A stretch of DNA of 64,000 nucleotides, from the NCBI RefSeq assembly GCF_025345615.1, contig NZ_JAODWD010000001.1, forward strand, positions 62,001-126,000. Direction: 5' to 3'. This stretch comes from Mycobacterium deserti (GTDB lineage: Bacteria; Actinomycetota; Actinomycetes; Mycobacteriales; Mycobacteriaceae). Positions within the stretch are counted from its first letter, which is position 1, and every line of letters begins with the position of its first letter. The notes under the pieces are model-generated. The model saw only the letters and a list, made by a program, of their open reading frames with translations, did no database searches and was not told the DNA's origin. Of the stretch, positions 53,430 through 63,016 are shown piece after piece. A program made the translations under genes and the position numbers.

Positions 53430-56051
53430 CTAGCGCGGCGCGTCGGGACCGCGCCGGGCGATCGAGGCCAACTCCTCGCGCGAACTTGCCCCCACCCGCT
53501 GGCACGCGCGGTAGATGTGGCCCTCTACGCTGCGCACCGACATCACCAGACGCTTGGCGATCTCCCGGTTGGACAGCCCCACCACGATCAGTTCGACGAT
53601 CTCGCGCTGACGTCCGGTCAACGGCTGACTCGCCGGCACCCGCAGGGCCGGGGTGCACAGCCCGCCGCAGGCGTCGCTGAGTTCCTTGGCGATCGCGGCG
53701 GCCTTGAGCCCGTGTTTGCGTTCCTGCTTACGCGTGTACGCCACTGCGGCTTGGGCGGCGACGTCGGCGGCCGTCGCGCGGTCGCCGATCGCCAGGTACG
53801 CATCCGACGCCTCGAGCAGACCGTCGCCATCATGCACAGCCAGCGACTCAGTATGCCGGGCAACGGCTTTGGCGAGCGGCAGATCAATTTGTTGGGCGAG
53901 CTCGCGGACTCGCGCCGTTCCGGAGGCATCGCCCCACTGCGCCGCGACTTGATAGCAGAGCAATTCGTGGGTCGGCTGATTACGCCGCCTGGCCAGCACC
54001 GCCGCCTCGTCGACGGTGGTGACCGCCTCGCGAAGGCATCCGTTGGCGGCCAGCGCCCAACCGGCGGCGACGCTCTGCGCAGTCTGCATATACAAATAGT
54101 CTTCGGGCACGCAGGATTGCGCCGCGGCGCTCGCTTCCTCCGCAGCCTCACCTTCACCGAGTTTGGCGTGCGCCTCGGCCAGCGCGAAACAGGTGGCCGG
54201 TCGCAAACCCGTTGTCACGCCGTGTCTTTCAACACCGGCCAACGCCTCGTGCAACAGCTTGACCGATGTCCTGACGTCGCCACGGATCAGCTCGACGAGG
54301 CCCATCAGGAAGGCAAGGTTGGCGTAGGCCAGGCTCGGAATCTCACGGGCCGAGCCGGCGAGCCGCGCAACCATGGCCGCGCACTCCTCGATCCGACCCG
54401 TCAGACGGCAGGCGCGCGCGTACACGCTGCCGAACCAGAACCGCATGTGCGACGCCTGGAACGACGTGGTGGCCCGGTCGAGCGCGGCCCCGGCCACCGC
54501 GGTCAGATCGTCGGTTCGGCCCAGCGCGCCCATCGACATCGTCAGCGCCACCGCGGCCATCATCGCGTGGTAATCGGTCAGTTGTCCGGAATCCAGTGCG
54601 GCCCTTGACTTCTGCTCAGCCACCGCGCAGCGGGCGGATGCCGCCTCGAGGCACGCTTCCACAGCGATGCGGGCATACTTCTCGGCAGGCGTCTCCGGAC
54701 AGGTCTTCAGCTCAGCGAGGACGGCCGAGGCCTCGCTGCAACGGCCGAGCATCCATGTGAGGTTGGCCGCCCGCATGGTCGCCCACTGGTGCGCGCCCTC
54801 GGAGCATCCTGCGGCAATCGAGCGCAGCACCGCCTCGGCCTCGCCGCCGCGCCCCAGCAGAAGCAGATTCACCGCGCGGACGGCCAACGCTTCCGGGTCG
54901 CCCGCCGCGTGTGCCGCGGTGGCGAACCGGTCGGCCAGCTCGAGGTCGAGCAGCGTCATCGCGTGTTGTGCCGCTTGCAGATACAGCCGCGGATCCGGAG
55001 GCAGGTCGGACTCGAGCGTGAGCAGCGCGCGGCGCACGGTGGCCTGTATGTCGTCGTCGGGCTTCTTGGCGAGCCGCTGCGCCAATCGGCCGCGAATCCT
55101 CGACAGGTACATCTCCCCCACGCCTGCGCGTCGCAGTTCCCCGAACAGCGGATGCGCCAGTCGGGCCATCAGCTCGCCGCCGCTGCGCTCGACGGTGACC
55201 AGTCTCAGTTGCTCAGCCGTCTCGAGATCGGACGGACCGACCAGGTCGCACAGCGCATCGACCGCGAGCGGCTCACACTGCGACAGCGTGTCGACGACGA
55301 GGGCCACATCCGCTGTGAGCTCCCGGAGTTGTCGGCCCACCATGTCGCTGATGCTCTGCGACACCGCGACATCGCCGTCCCACATCCAGACCCCGGCCGT
55401 CAATCGCATCCGGCCCGCGGCCACCTGGTCCTTGACGAGCTGCTGGGCGAACAGCGCGTTGCCGCCAGTCAGTTCCCAGAACCGCCGGGCGCTTCTGGCG
55501 TCGACGGTTCCGCCGAGCATCGTCTCGATCATGTCGCGTGCGGCGTCGGCCGACAGCGGCTCGAGATCGAGGCGGGCGAGCAGTCCGTCCTTCCACAGCG
55601 CAGTGATGGCGTCAGGTTCTTCGGCGCCCGATCGCAGGGTGACGACGAGCCGGGCCGTGCGGCTTTGTGCGAGCTGATGAACGACATGCGCGGACAGCCC
55701 GTCGAGCAGGTGGGCGTCATCGACGCCGATCAGGATGCGGCCCTTCCGCTGTTGTGCGACAAGCGAATTGATGAGGTACCGCACGTTGGGCAGGGGGTCG
55801 GCGAGGGTGTCGCTGATCATCGCTGTGAAGGCGCCGAGCGGAAGTGCACGCGCCGATTCGGTGCCCACGATCCAGTTGGTGCGCTCCCCGACCGACTCTG
55901 CGCGCGAGAGTACTTCGCGTGCGAGCCTTGTCTTGCCCACTCCCGCCGATCCAACGATCACCACGCCGGATGTGTTGTTTCCCCCGCCGAGTGCGCGGCG
56001 AATTGTCGCCAGTTCGCCGTCGCGACCAGCCAGCGGATCCCCGCCGATCAC
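53430..56051 (-). CDS. LAL-type LuxR-family regulator (AAA + LuxR HTH)
   Basis: About 873 residues. AAA domain: Walker A GSAGVGKTR (about 34-42), Walker B RILIGVDDAHLL; a long alpha-helical TPR-like middle; C-terminal LuxR HTH LTGRQREIVELIVVGLSNRE and RLVMSVRSVEGHIYRACQRVG. I chose GTG 56051 because minus-strand TATAGT (56058-56063) ends 6 nt upstream, so the gene would be leaderless; the only longer option is TTG 56102. It is divergent from the lactate permease gene and is its probable regulator. No counterpart at this place in M. tuberculosis. Confidence 0.86.
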   Translation of the reverse strand: MIGGDPLAGRDGELATIRRALGGGNNTSGVVIVGSAGVGKTRLAREVLSRAESVGERTNWIVGTESARALPLGAFTAMISDTLADPLPNVRYLINSLVAQQRKGRILIGVDDAHLLDGLSAHVVHQLAQSRTARLVVTLRSGAEEPDAITALWKDGLLARLDLEPLSADAARDMIETMLGGTVDARSARRFWELTGGNALFAQQLVKDQVAAGRMRLTAGVWMWDGDVAVSQSISDMVGRQLRELTADVALVVDTLSQCEPLAVDALCDLVGPSDLETAEQLRLVTVERSGGELMARLAHPLFGELRRAGVGEMYLSRIRGRLAQRLAKKPDDDIQATVRRALLTLESDLPPDPRLYLQAAQHAMTLLDLELADRFATAAHAAGDPEALAVRAVNLLLLGRGGEAEAVLRSIAAGCSEGAHQWATMRAANLTWMLGRCSEASAVLAELKTCPETPAEKYARIAVEACLEAASARCAVAEQKSRAALDSGQLTDYHAMMAAVALTMSMGALGRTDDLTAVAGAALDRATTSFQASHMRFWFGSVYARACRLTGRIEECAAMVARLAGSAREIPSLAYANLAFLMGLVELIRGDVRTSVKLLHEALAGVERHGVTTGLRPATCFALAEAHAKLGEGEAAEEASAAAQSCVPEDYLYMQTAQSVAAGWALAANGCLREAVTTVDEAAVLARRRNQPTHELLCYQVAAQWGDASGTARVRELAQQIDLPLAKAVARHTESLAVHDGDGLLEASDAYLAIGDRATAADVAAQAAVAYTRKQERKHGLKAAAIAKELSDACGGLCTPALRVPASQPLTGRQREIVELIVVGLSNREIAKRLVMSVRSVEGHIYRACQRVGASSREELASIARRGPDAPR

Positions 56052-56057
56052 CGCGCG

Positions 56058-56063
56058 ACTATA
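56058..56063 (-). promoter_or_regulatory. -10 box of leaderless LAL regulator
   Basis: Minus-strand TATAGT with 6 nt to GTG 56051. TTGACC stands only 6 nt upstream of it, too close to be its -35. Confidence 0.5.
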
Positions 56064-56193
56064 ACTCGGGTCAATTGTGTTCGCGCGCCTTTCGATCGCC
56101 AAAGCTCGAAGCGGGACACCGATCGCGCGTCATAAAATCTCCGCGAAGCGGGTACACCGACACACCAACCACCAGACGACATCGAGGTCGCTC

Positions 56194-57837
56194 GTGTATC
56201 AACAAGTTCTCGATCCGGTTGCTGATTCTCTCGCCTGGAGTTCGCTCGTCGCGGCGATCCCCCTGTTACTCCTGTTCATTCTCCTCGGCGTCATGCGGGT
56301 GACCGCATGGGTGGCGTCGCTGATATCCCTGGCTGTTTCGCTCGTCCTCGCCGTTCTGGTGTACGGGATGCCCGTCGGTCAGGCGCTGCTGGCGGGCACC
56401 GAAGGTGCGGCCTTCGGGTTCTTCCCGATTTTGTGGATCGTGATCAACGCGATCTGGGTGTACCAGTTGACGGTCGAGACCGGGCACTTCGACGTGCTGC
56501 GGCGCTCGTTCGCCAGCGTCAGCGACGACCAACGCATCCAGGCGGTCCTGATCGCGTTCTCGTTCGGCGCGCTGCTGGAGGCGCTAGCCGGTTTCGGCAC
56601 GCCGGTGGCGGTGACCTCGGTGATGCTGATGGCGCTGGGCTTCAAGCCGATGAAGGCCGCGGTCCTCGCACTGACTGCCAACACCGCGCCGGTGGCATTC
56701 GGGGCGATGGCGACGCCCATCATCACGCTCGGCAAGGTGACCGAACTGCCGGTCGACACGCTCGGTGCGATGGTCGGCCGGCAGACACCGATCCTGGCGA
56801 TCTTCGTCCCGCTCGTGCTCGTCGGGATCGTCGACGGCTGGCGCGGCGTGCGCGAGACGTGGCCCGCAGCCGTCGTGTGCGGGGTCGTGTTCGGGCTCGG
56901 CCAGTACGCCACGTCGAACTTCATCTCGGTACCGCTGGCCGACGTCGTCGCCGCGCTGCTGTCAGCGGCCGCGGTGGTCCTGCTGGTCCGCACGTGGCGT
57001 CCCAGCCATGCGTACAGCGAACCCGCGGTCGTCGCAGGCGGGGCGGAAGACACCCCGAGTCCCGAATCCGCCGAGCGCGTCGAGCATCACGACTCCCGCG
57101 CCGACATCGTCAAGGCGTACGCGCCCTACGCGATCATCATCGCCGTCTTCGTCGTCTGTCAGATCACGGCGGTCAAGGAGCTACTCGACAAGGCGACGGT
57201 CAAATCCGCCTGGCCGGGGCTCGACATCGTGAGCCCGAGCGGAAAACCGGTGTCGCTCACCGAGTTCACGCTCAACCTGCTCACCACGCCGGGCACCCAG
57301 ATGCTGCTGGCGGGCATCATCACGATGATCGCGCTGAAGGTGTCGGTGCCGCGCGCGGTGAAGGCGTACGGCACGACACTGCACCAGCTGCGGTGGGCGA
57401 TCCTCACGGTGATGACGGTGCTGGCGCTGGCGTTCGTGATGAACCTGTCGGGACAGACGATCACGTTGGGCACCTGGATGGCCGCGGCGGGCGGCGCGTT
57501 CGCGTTGCTGTCCCCGATCCTCGGCTGGCTCGGCGTGGCGGTCACCGGCTCGGATACCTCGGCGAACTCTTTGTTCGGCGCGCTTCAGGTCACCGCGGCG
57601 AACCAGGCCGGGCTGTCGGACGTGCTGATGGCGGCCAGCAACAGCTCGGGCGGCGTGCTGGGCAAGATGATCTCGCCGCAGAATTTGGCGATCGCGGCCG
57701 CGGCCGTCGGCATGGACGGCAAGGAGGGTGACATCTTCCGCCGCGTGATCGTCTGGAGCCTGATCTTCCTGGTCTTCCTGTGCGCACTGTCGGGTCTGCA
57801 GGCCTCACCGGTGCTGTCCTGGATGGTGCCGTCGTGA
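56194..57837 (+). CDS. lldP: L-lactate permease (LldP/LctP family)
   Basis: 547 residues, about twelve TM helices. Family features: GALLEALAGFGTPVAVTSVM, ALTANTAPVAFGAMATPI, GSDTSANSLFGALQVTAANQ and SPQNLAIAAAAVG. It imports lactate or glycolate with protons. GTG 56194 has GAGG 6 nt upstream; the open frame extends further but without family match. Divergent from the LAL regulator, 142 bp between starts. The stop overlaps the FAD-linked oxidase gene (GTGA). Confidence 0.92.
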   Translation: MYQQVLDPVADSLAWSSLVAAIPLLLLFILLGVMRVTAWVASLISLAVSLVLAVLVYGMPVGQALLAGTEGAAFGFFPILWIVINAIWVYQLTVETGHFDVLRRSFASVSDDQRIQAVLIAFSFGALLEALAGFGTPVAVTSVMLMALGFKPMKAAVLALTANTAPVAFGAMATPIITLGKVTELPVDTLGAMVGRQTPILAIFVPLVLVGIVDGWRGVRETWPAAVVCGVVFGLGQYATSNFISVPLADVVAALLSAAAVVLLVRTWRPSHAYSEPAVVAGGAEDTPSPESAERVEHHDSRADIVKAYAPYAIIIAVFVVCQITAVKELLDKATVKSAWPGLDIVSPSGKPVSLTEFTLNLLTTPGTQMLLAGIITMIALKVSVPRAVKAYGTTLHQLRWAILTVMTVLALAFVMNLSGQTITLGTWMAAAGGAFALLSPILGWLGVAVTGSDTSANSLFGALQVTAANQAGLSDVLMAASNSSGGVLGKMISPQNLAIAAAAVGMDGKEGDIFRRVIVWSLIFLVFLCALSGLQASPVLSWMVPS

Positions 57838-59219
57838 GTGCTCGTAGCATCGACACCGTGAGCGCTCTCGAACGTCTGATCGCCGACCTCCCCGAGGGCG
57901 CCGTCGTCACCGACCCCGACATCGTGGCGTCCTACCGCCAGGACCGCGCCTTCGATCCGGGCGCGGGCACGCCGCTGGCCGTCGTGCGCCCGCAGACCAC
58001 CGAGGACGTGCAGGCCACACTGCGCTGGGCCACCGCGAACAGGATCGCGGTGGTGCCACGTGGCATGGGAACCGGATTATCCGGCGGTGCCACGGCTTTG
58101 GACGGTGCGATCGTGCTGACCACCGAGAAGATGCGCCAGATCACCGTCGACCCGGTCACCCGCACCGCGGTGACTCAGCCCGGGCTGCTCAACGCCGAGG
58201 TGAAGAAGGCCGTCGCCGAGCACGGGCTCTGGTATCCGCCGGACCCGTCGTCGTACGAGATCTGCAGCATCGGCGGCAACATCGCCACCAACGCAGGTGG
58301 TCTGTGCTGCGTGAAGTACGGCGTCACCACCGACTACGTGCTGGGCATGCAGGTGGTGCTGGCCGATGGCACTGCGGTGCGCCTCGGCGGTCCGCGACTC
58401 AAGGACGTCGCGGGGCTGTCTCTGACCAAGCTGTTCGTCGGTAGCGAGGGCACGCTCGGCGTGATCACCGAAGTGACGCTGCGCCTTTTGCCGCCGCAGA
58501 AGGTCGCGAGCACGGTCGTGGCCACCTTCGACTCGGTGGAGGCGGCCGCGCAGTCCGTCGTCGCGATCACCGGCAGGATGCGGCCGTCGATGCTGGAGTT
58601 CATGGACTCGGCGTCGATCAACGCCGTCGAGGACAAACTGCGGATGGGTCTGGACCGCGACGCGGCCGCGATGATGGTCGCGGCCACCGACGACCGCGGA
58701 CAGAATGGCGTCGAGGACGCCGAGTTCATGGCCGAGGTGTTCACCGAACACGGCGCCAAGGAAGTCTTCTCGACAGCTGACCCGGACGAGGGCGAGGCAT
58801 TCGTCGCGGCACGGCGATTCTGCATACCCGCCGTGGAGATGAAGGGCTCGCTGCTGCTCGAGGACGTCGGAGTACCGCTGCCCGCGTTGGCCGACCTGGT
58901 CGGCGGCGTCGGAAAGATCGCCGCGAACCACGACCTGATGATCTCGGTGATCGCCCACGCCGGCGACGGCAACACCCACCCGCTGATCGTCTTCGATCCC
59001 GCCGACCCGGACATGACGCAGCGGGCGCATCTGGCGTTCGGCGAGATCATGGACCTGGCGGTGAGCCTCGGCGGGACCATTACCGGCGAACACGGCGTCG
59101 GCCGCATGAAACGGCCCTGGCTGGAAGGCCAGATCGGTCCGGAAGCGATGGAACTCAACCGCCGGATCAAGCACGCGCTGGACCCCGACGGCATCCTCAA
59201 CCCGGGCGCGGCAATTTAG
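57834..59219 (+). CDS. FAD-linked oxidase (GlcD/D-lactate dehydrogenase-like)
   Basis: 461 residues from GTG 57834 (453 from GTG 57858). FAD_binding_4 domain: RIAVVPRGMGTGLSGGATAL, GLWYPPDPSSYEICSIGGNI and VGSEGTLGVITEVTL; the C-terminal domain has VIAHAGDGNTHPLI and TITGEHGVGRMKRPWL. Oxidises D-lactate, glycolate or another 2-hydroxy acid. Coupling to the lactate permease supports a lactate role here; M. tuberculosis Rv1257c (455 aa) is the positional ortholog but lacks the permease neighbour. Confidence 0.9.
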   Translation: MSARSIDTVSALERLIADLPEGAVVTDPDIVASYRQDRAFDPGAGTPLAVVRPQTTEDVQATLRWATANRIAVVPRGMGTGLSGGATALDGAIVLTTEKMRQITVDPVTRTAVTQPGLLNAEVKKAVAEHGLWYPPDPSSYEICSIGGNIATNAGGLCCVKYGVTTDYVLGMQVVLADGTAVRLGGPRLKDVAGLSLTKLFVGSEGTLGVITEVTLRLLPPQKVASTVVATFDSVEAAAQSVVAITGRMRPSMLEFMDSASINAVEDKLRMGLDRDAAAMMVAATDDRGQNGVEDAEFMAEVFTEHGAKEVFSTADPDEGEAFVAARRFCIPAVEMKGSLLLEDVGVPLPALADLVGGVGKIAANHDLMISVIAHAGDGNTHPLIVFDPADPDMTQRAHLAFGEIMDLAVSLGGTITGEHGVGRMKRPWLEGQIGPEAMELNRRIKHALDPDGILNPGAAI

Positions 59220-59273
59220 CGCGAGCAAGATTGGCTATTGACACGTTCCCGGGTTGTGTCGTACCAATGAGAC

Positions 59274-60515
59274 ATGACAGCCACTCTGTCTCACAGCTCG
59301 CCGGCCCGTTTCCAGCTCGCCGACGCCGACTCGTGGGCCAACCCGTTCGACATGTACCGGGCCCTGCGGGACCACGACCCGGTGCACCATGTGGTGCCCG
59401 ACGACAAGCCGGACCACGACTACTACGTGATGAGCCGTCACGCCGACATCTGGGCCGCCGCGCGCGACCACGAGACGTTCTCGTCGGCGCAGGGGCTGAC
59501 GGTCAACTACGGCGAACTGGAATTGATCGGCCTGGCCGACAACCCGCCGATGGTCATGCAGGACCCGCCCGTCCACACCGAATTCCGCAAGCTGGTCTCG
59601 CGCGGATTCACACCGCGCCAGGTCGAGGCCGTCGAGCCCAAGGTCCGCGAGTACGTCGTCGAGCGGATCGAGCGGATTCGCAACAACGGGGGCGGCGACA
59701 TCGTCGCCGAGTTGTTCAAGCCGCTGCCGTCCATGGTCGTCGCGCACTACCTCGGCGTGCCCGAGGCCGACCGTGGCAAGTTCGACAGCTGGACCGACGC
59801 GATCGTGGCTGCCAACACCACCGAGGGCGGTATCGGCGGAGCGCTGGACACGTTGGGCGACAAGCTCGGCGAGATGATGGCGTATTTCACGGCACTGATC
59901 GAACGCCGCCGCGTCGAGCCGGAGGACGACACGGTCTCGCACCTGGTCGCCGCGGGCGTCGGCGCCGACGGCGACATCGCGGGGGTGCTGTCGATCCTCG
60001 CGTTCACGTTCACCATGGTCACCGGCGGCAACGACACCACCACCGGAATGCTCGGCGGCTCGGTGCAGTTGCTGCACCAACGGCCCGACCAGCGCCGGCT
60101 GCTGGCCGAAAACCTGGACTTGATACCGGGTTCCGTCGACGAGTTCCTGAGGCTCACCTCCCCGGTTCAGGGACTGGGACGCACCGTCACCCGCGACGTG
60201 AAGGTTGCCGACACCACCATTCCGCAGGGCAGGCGGGTGCTGTTCCTCTACGGGTCGGCCAACCGCGACGAGCGCCACTTCGGCGACGACGCCGCCGAAC
60301 TCGACGTGACACGCAAGCCGCGCAACATATTGACGTTCAGCCACGGTGCGCACCACTGCCTCGGAGCAGCGGCCGCGCGGATGCAGTCCCGGGTCGCGCT
60401 CACCGAGTTGCTGACGCGAATCCCGGACTTCGACGTCGACGAGGACGAAATCATCTGGGCCGGCGGCAGTTACGTCCGACGTCCGCTGTCGGTGCCGTTC
60501 ACGGTGAAAGCCTGA
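59274..60515 (+). CDS. cyp130: Cytochrome P450 CYP130
   Basis: 413 residues. I-helix TMVTGGNDTTTGM, ExxR in SVDEFLRLTSP, and the heme motif FSHGAHHCLGAAAAR with the thiolate Cys. Close in size and position to M. tuberculosis Rv1256c (405 aa). CYP130 binds azoles and N-arylamides; its natural substrate is not settled. Followed by a TetR gene with one base shared (TGATG). Confidence 0.92.
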   Translation: MTATLSHSSPARFQLADADSWANPFDMYRALRDHDPVHHVVPDDKPDHDYYVMSRHADIWAAARDHETFSSAQGLTVNYGELELIGLADNPPMVMQDPPVHTEFRKLVSRGFTPRQVEAVEPKVREYVVERIERIRNNGGGDIVAELFKPLPSMVVAHYLGVPEADRGKFDSWTDAIVAANTTEGGIGGALDTLGDKLGEMMAYFTALIERRRVEPEDDTVSHLVAAGVGADGDIAGVLSILAFTFTMVTGGNDTTTGMLGGSVQLLHQRPDQRRLLAENLDLIPGSVDEFLRLTSPVQGLGRTVTRDVKVADTTIPQGRRVLFLYGSANRDERHFGDDAAELDVTRKPRNILTFSHGAHHCLGAAAARMQSRVALTELLTRIPDFDVDEDEIIWAGGSYVRRPLSVPFTVKA

Positions 60516-61096
60516 TGGCCGGCGACTGGCTGGCCCAGCGACGCACCGAGGTGGCGGCGGACCGCATCCTGGACGCAGCGGGTGAGCTGTTTGCCAAGCA
60601 GGAGGCCGCTACCGTCGGCATGCATGAAATCGCCTCGGCGGCAGGCTGTTCGCGTGCGACGCTGTACCGGTATTTCGAAAATCGCGATGCGCTGTACACC
60701 GCGTACGTGCATCGCGAGAGTTACCGGTTGTACCGCGAGATGACCGACCACGTCGCATCGCTGACCGATCCGCGCGAACGGCTCATCGAGGGCATGCTCG
60801 CTTCGCTGCGCAACGTCCGCGAAAGTCCGGCGCTGGCCTCATGGTTCGCGACCACGCAGCGTCCGATCGGTGCGGAGATGGCCGAGGAGTCCGAGGTGAT
60901 CAAGGCGCTCACCGAAGCGTTCGTCATCTCGCTGGGACCCGACGAAGCCGAACTGGTGGCGCACCGCGCGCGGTGGCTGGTGCGGGTGATGACCTCGCTG
61001 ATGCTGTTCCCCGGACACAACGAGGCCGACGAGCGCTCGATGCTCGAGGAGTTCGTCGTGCCGATCGTGCTACCCAGCCGTCAGGCCACCCAGTAG
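60515..61096 (+). CDS. TetR-family regulator of the cyp130 locus
   Basis: 193 residues. HTH: ADRILDAAGELFAKQEAATV, MHEIASAAGCSRATLYRYFE. Corresponds to M. tuberculosis Rv1255c. Co-transcribed with cyp130 through the TGATG overlap, so it probably autoregulates the pair. Its end overlaps the convergent siderophore-interacting protein by 16 nt. Confidence 0.88.
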   Translation: MAGDWLAQRRTEVAADRILDAAGELFAKQEAATVGMHEIASAAGCSRATLYRYFENRDALYTAYVHRESYRLYREMTDHVASLTDPRERLIEGMLASLRNVRESPALASWFATTQRPIGAEMAEESEVIKALTEAFVISLGPDEAELVAHRARWLVRVMTSLMLFPGHNEADERSMLEEFVVPIVLPSRQATQ

Positions 61097-61797
61097 GCCT
61101 GAGCCTTGATCGCCTTCTTCGAGATCCTGTAGTCCTCGCGGAACACCTTGGACACCGCTCGCGTGGTGCGGTTGTCGCACGCCACCCAGCCGAAGTGGTC
61201 GGAGGCGTCGAATGCCGACGCGCGGACCGTCTCCACCAGCGCCTCGCCGCCGTTCTTGCGGTCGACCCACACCACGTCGGTGCTGCGCGCCACCGGCAGT
61301 TGTTTGTCGTCGTCGTGCCCGGCCTCGAGGAACACCCGGGCGGGCGCGCCGCCGATCGCGGACAGCAGCGAGTTGATGGCAGGCAGCGACGCGGTGTCGC
61401 CGACGATGACGTATCCGCCCGGTGGCGGTTCGGGCAGCGAAAAGTTGCTGCCGAGAACCGTCACCTCGATGGTGTCGCCGGGCTTGGCGTTGCGCGCCCA
61501 GTTGGAGGCGACCCCCTGGTGCAGTGCGAATTCGATGTCGACGGTTCCGGCCTGCGGGTCCGGGTCGACCAGGGTGTAGCCGCGCTGGTGCAGCTTGTCG
61601 CCGTCGGCGAACCACATCCGGATCCACATCGTCGGATGCAGCGGCCGGTCGTTGAGCAGGCCGCCCGCCTCGAAGCTCAGGCGCAGATAGTGCGGACTGA
61701 TCTGCCGGCTGCCGGTCACGGTCAACTGGTAGTCGCCCGCTCGCAGCAGCTTGAGCACCGCCCCCTGGAATCCGCGCGACGGCTTGTGGTCCGGCAT
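61081..61797 (-). CDS. Siderophore-interacting protein (FAD/NAD(P)H ferric-siderophore reductase)
   Basis: 238 residues. SIP-family fold: HYLRLSFEAGG, RGYTLVDPDPQAGTVDIEFALHQ-type FAD loop (RxYT), and a C-terminal NAD-binding-like part with VFLEAGHDDDKQLP and DHFGWVACDNRTTRAVSK. ViuB-type enzymes reduce ferric siderophores to free iron. It has an IdeR-like box 24 nt upstream and a ribosome site GAAGGGCGAGGT. No counterpart at this exact place in M. tuberculosis (Rv2895c is the family member there). Confidence 0.9.
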   Translation of the reverse strand: MPDHKPSRGFQGAVLKLLRAGDYQLTVTGSRQISPHYLRLSFEAGGLLNDRPLHPTMWIRMWFADGDKLHQRGYTLVDPDPQAGTVDIEFALHQGVASNWARNAKPGDTIEVTVLGSNFSLPEPPPGGYVIVGDTASLPAINSLLSAIGGAPARVFLEAGHDDDKQLPVARSTDVVWVDRKNGGEALVETVRASAFDASDHFGWVACDNRTTRAVSKVFREDYRISKKAIKAQAYWVA

Positions 61798-61821
61798 ACC
61801 TCGCCCTTCGTGTCGACTTAC

Positions 61822-61840
61822 TTAGGGGAGCGTAACCTAA
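61822..61840. promoter_or_regulatory. IdeR iron box
   Basis: On the minus strand TTAGGTTACGCTCCCCTAA matches 16 of 19 bases of the IdeR consensus TTAGGTTAGGCTAACCTAA. It lies 24 nt before the siderophore-interacting protein and covers the promoter region (TAGGTT could be a -10). Iron repression by IdeR is the expected consequence. Confidence 0.75.
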
Positions 61841-61864
61841 GCCCCTCGGAGGCTGCGGGGTTCG

Positions 61865-63016
61865 TCATTCGGAGCGGACGCGCGTGAACCGGTGCAAAAG
61901 CCACGCCAGGGGCACCGTCACGACGAACGTGACGGCGAACAGGTTCACCATCGAACCGGTGTAGATCGGGTACCGGAGGATCTCGACCATCACCAGTTCC
62001 ATCGTCACCAGATGGATCAGGAAGATCTCGTAGGAGATCTCGCCAAGGAACACCATCGGCCGGCTCGCCAGGAACCTGGAGTACATCCCGCGATCCCCCA
62101 GCGCGAGCGGCGCGACCACCAGGGTGGCGATCACCGCGTAGAAGAGCGCCTTCGTCAACGCCTCCCACATCTCGTTGGGTGAGGTGGTGGGCGCGCCTGC
62201 GATCGGCGTCGAGACGATGAAGTACGACACCACTGCCAACGGAACACACACCAGCGCGTAGGCCCGCGCCCGCATCGGCTGCAGCACGGCCAGCAGCATG
62301 CCGCCGACGAACCATGCCAGATAGGTCGGCAGCCACAGCCGCGCCGCATCGGGCAGGAAATCGGTGGTGTGCACCAACACCAACCACGCGGGCGTGACCA
62401 GCGCCAGCAGGCCGAGGCCGGTCAACAACAGCCCCGGCCGCCACTGCCGACGGCACAGCAGCACCAGCAGCAGGTAGGCCAGCAGTGGCAGCGCTACGTA
62501 GTACGCCGCTTCGACCGCCAGGCTCCACATCTGCGTGAGGCCTTGGTGCAGAAACGAATACAGGTAGTTGTCGGTATAGATCTGGGTGAGGGTCAGGTTG
62601 CGGAACAACCCTTCCCAGGTGTGGCCGGGGTTCGGTCCCGCAGTGCGAAAGTGGTACAGCAGGTACGCCGCGACGACGGTCACCGCGTAGGCGGGCATGA
62701 TGCGCCGCAGGCGATGCCAGGCGTAACGACGCACCGACGGCGGCGGTCGACTCGTCGCGGCGGCTCTGACCCACGGGCCGAAGAGCAGAAATCCCGAGAG
62801 CACGAAGAAGATCGGGACACCGATCTCCGCGCGCGAATACACCAGCCCGACATAGCCGTGGGTGTATTTGCCGGTGGTGTAAGCGGCGTGCGTGAGCATC
62901 ACCAGAAGCGCTGCGACAGCGCGAATTCCGGTGAGTGACGCGACGCGCTCGGCCTTGCTGACCGACTCGAGCCCGCCCTGCGCGTCCAGATCCTTCACGC
63001 CTTTCGGCGTGGTCAT
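61865..63016 (-). CDS. Acyltransferase family 3 membrane protein
   Basis: 383 residues, ten or so TM helices. N-terminal SLTGIRAVAALLVMLTHAAY with the catalytic His, RAEIGVPIFFVLSGFLLFGPW and WSLAVEAAYYVALPL are Acyl_transf_3 signatures (OafA/NodX type). It O-acylates an envelope sugar or lipid. The length equals M. tuberculosis Rv1254 (383 aa). Its ATG overlaps the deaD stop (ATGA). Confidence 0.9.
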   Translation of the reverse strand: MTTPKGVKDLDAQGGLESVSKAERVASLTGIRAVAALLVMLTHAAYTTGKYTHGYVGLVYSRAEIGVPIFFVLSGFLLFGPWVRAAATSRPPPSVRRYAWHRLRRIMPAYAVTVVAAYLLYHFRTAGPNPGHTWEGLFRNLTLTQIYTDNYLYSFLHQGLTQMWSLAVEAAYYVALPLLAYLLLVLLCRRQWRPGLLLTGLGLLALVTPAWLVLVHTTDFLPDAARLWLPTYLAWFVGGMLLAVLQPMRARAYALVCVPLAVVSYFIVSTPIAGAPTTSPNEMWEALTKALFYAVIATLVVAPLALGDRGMYSRFLASRPMVFLGEISYEIFLIHLVTMELVMVEILRYPIYTGSMVNLFAVTFVVTVPLAWLLHRFTRVRSE

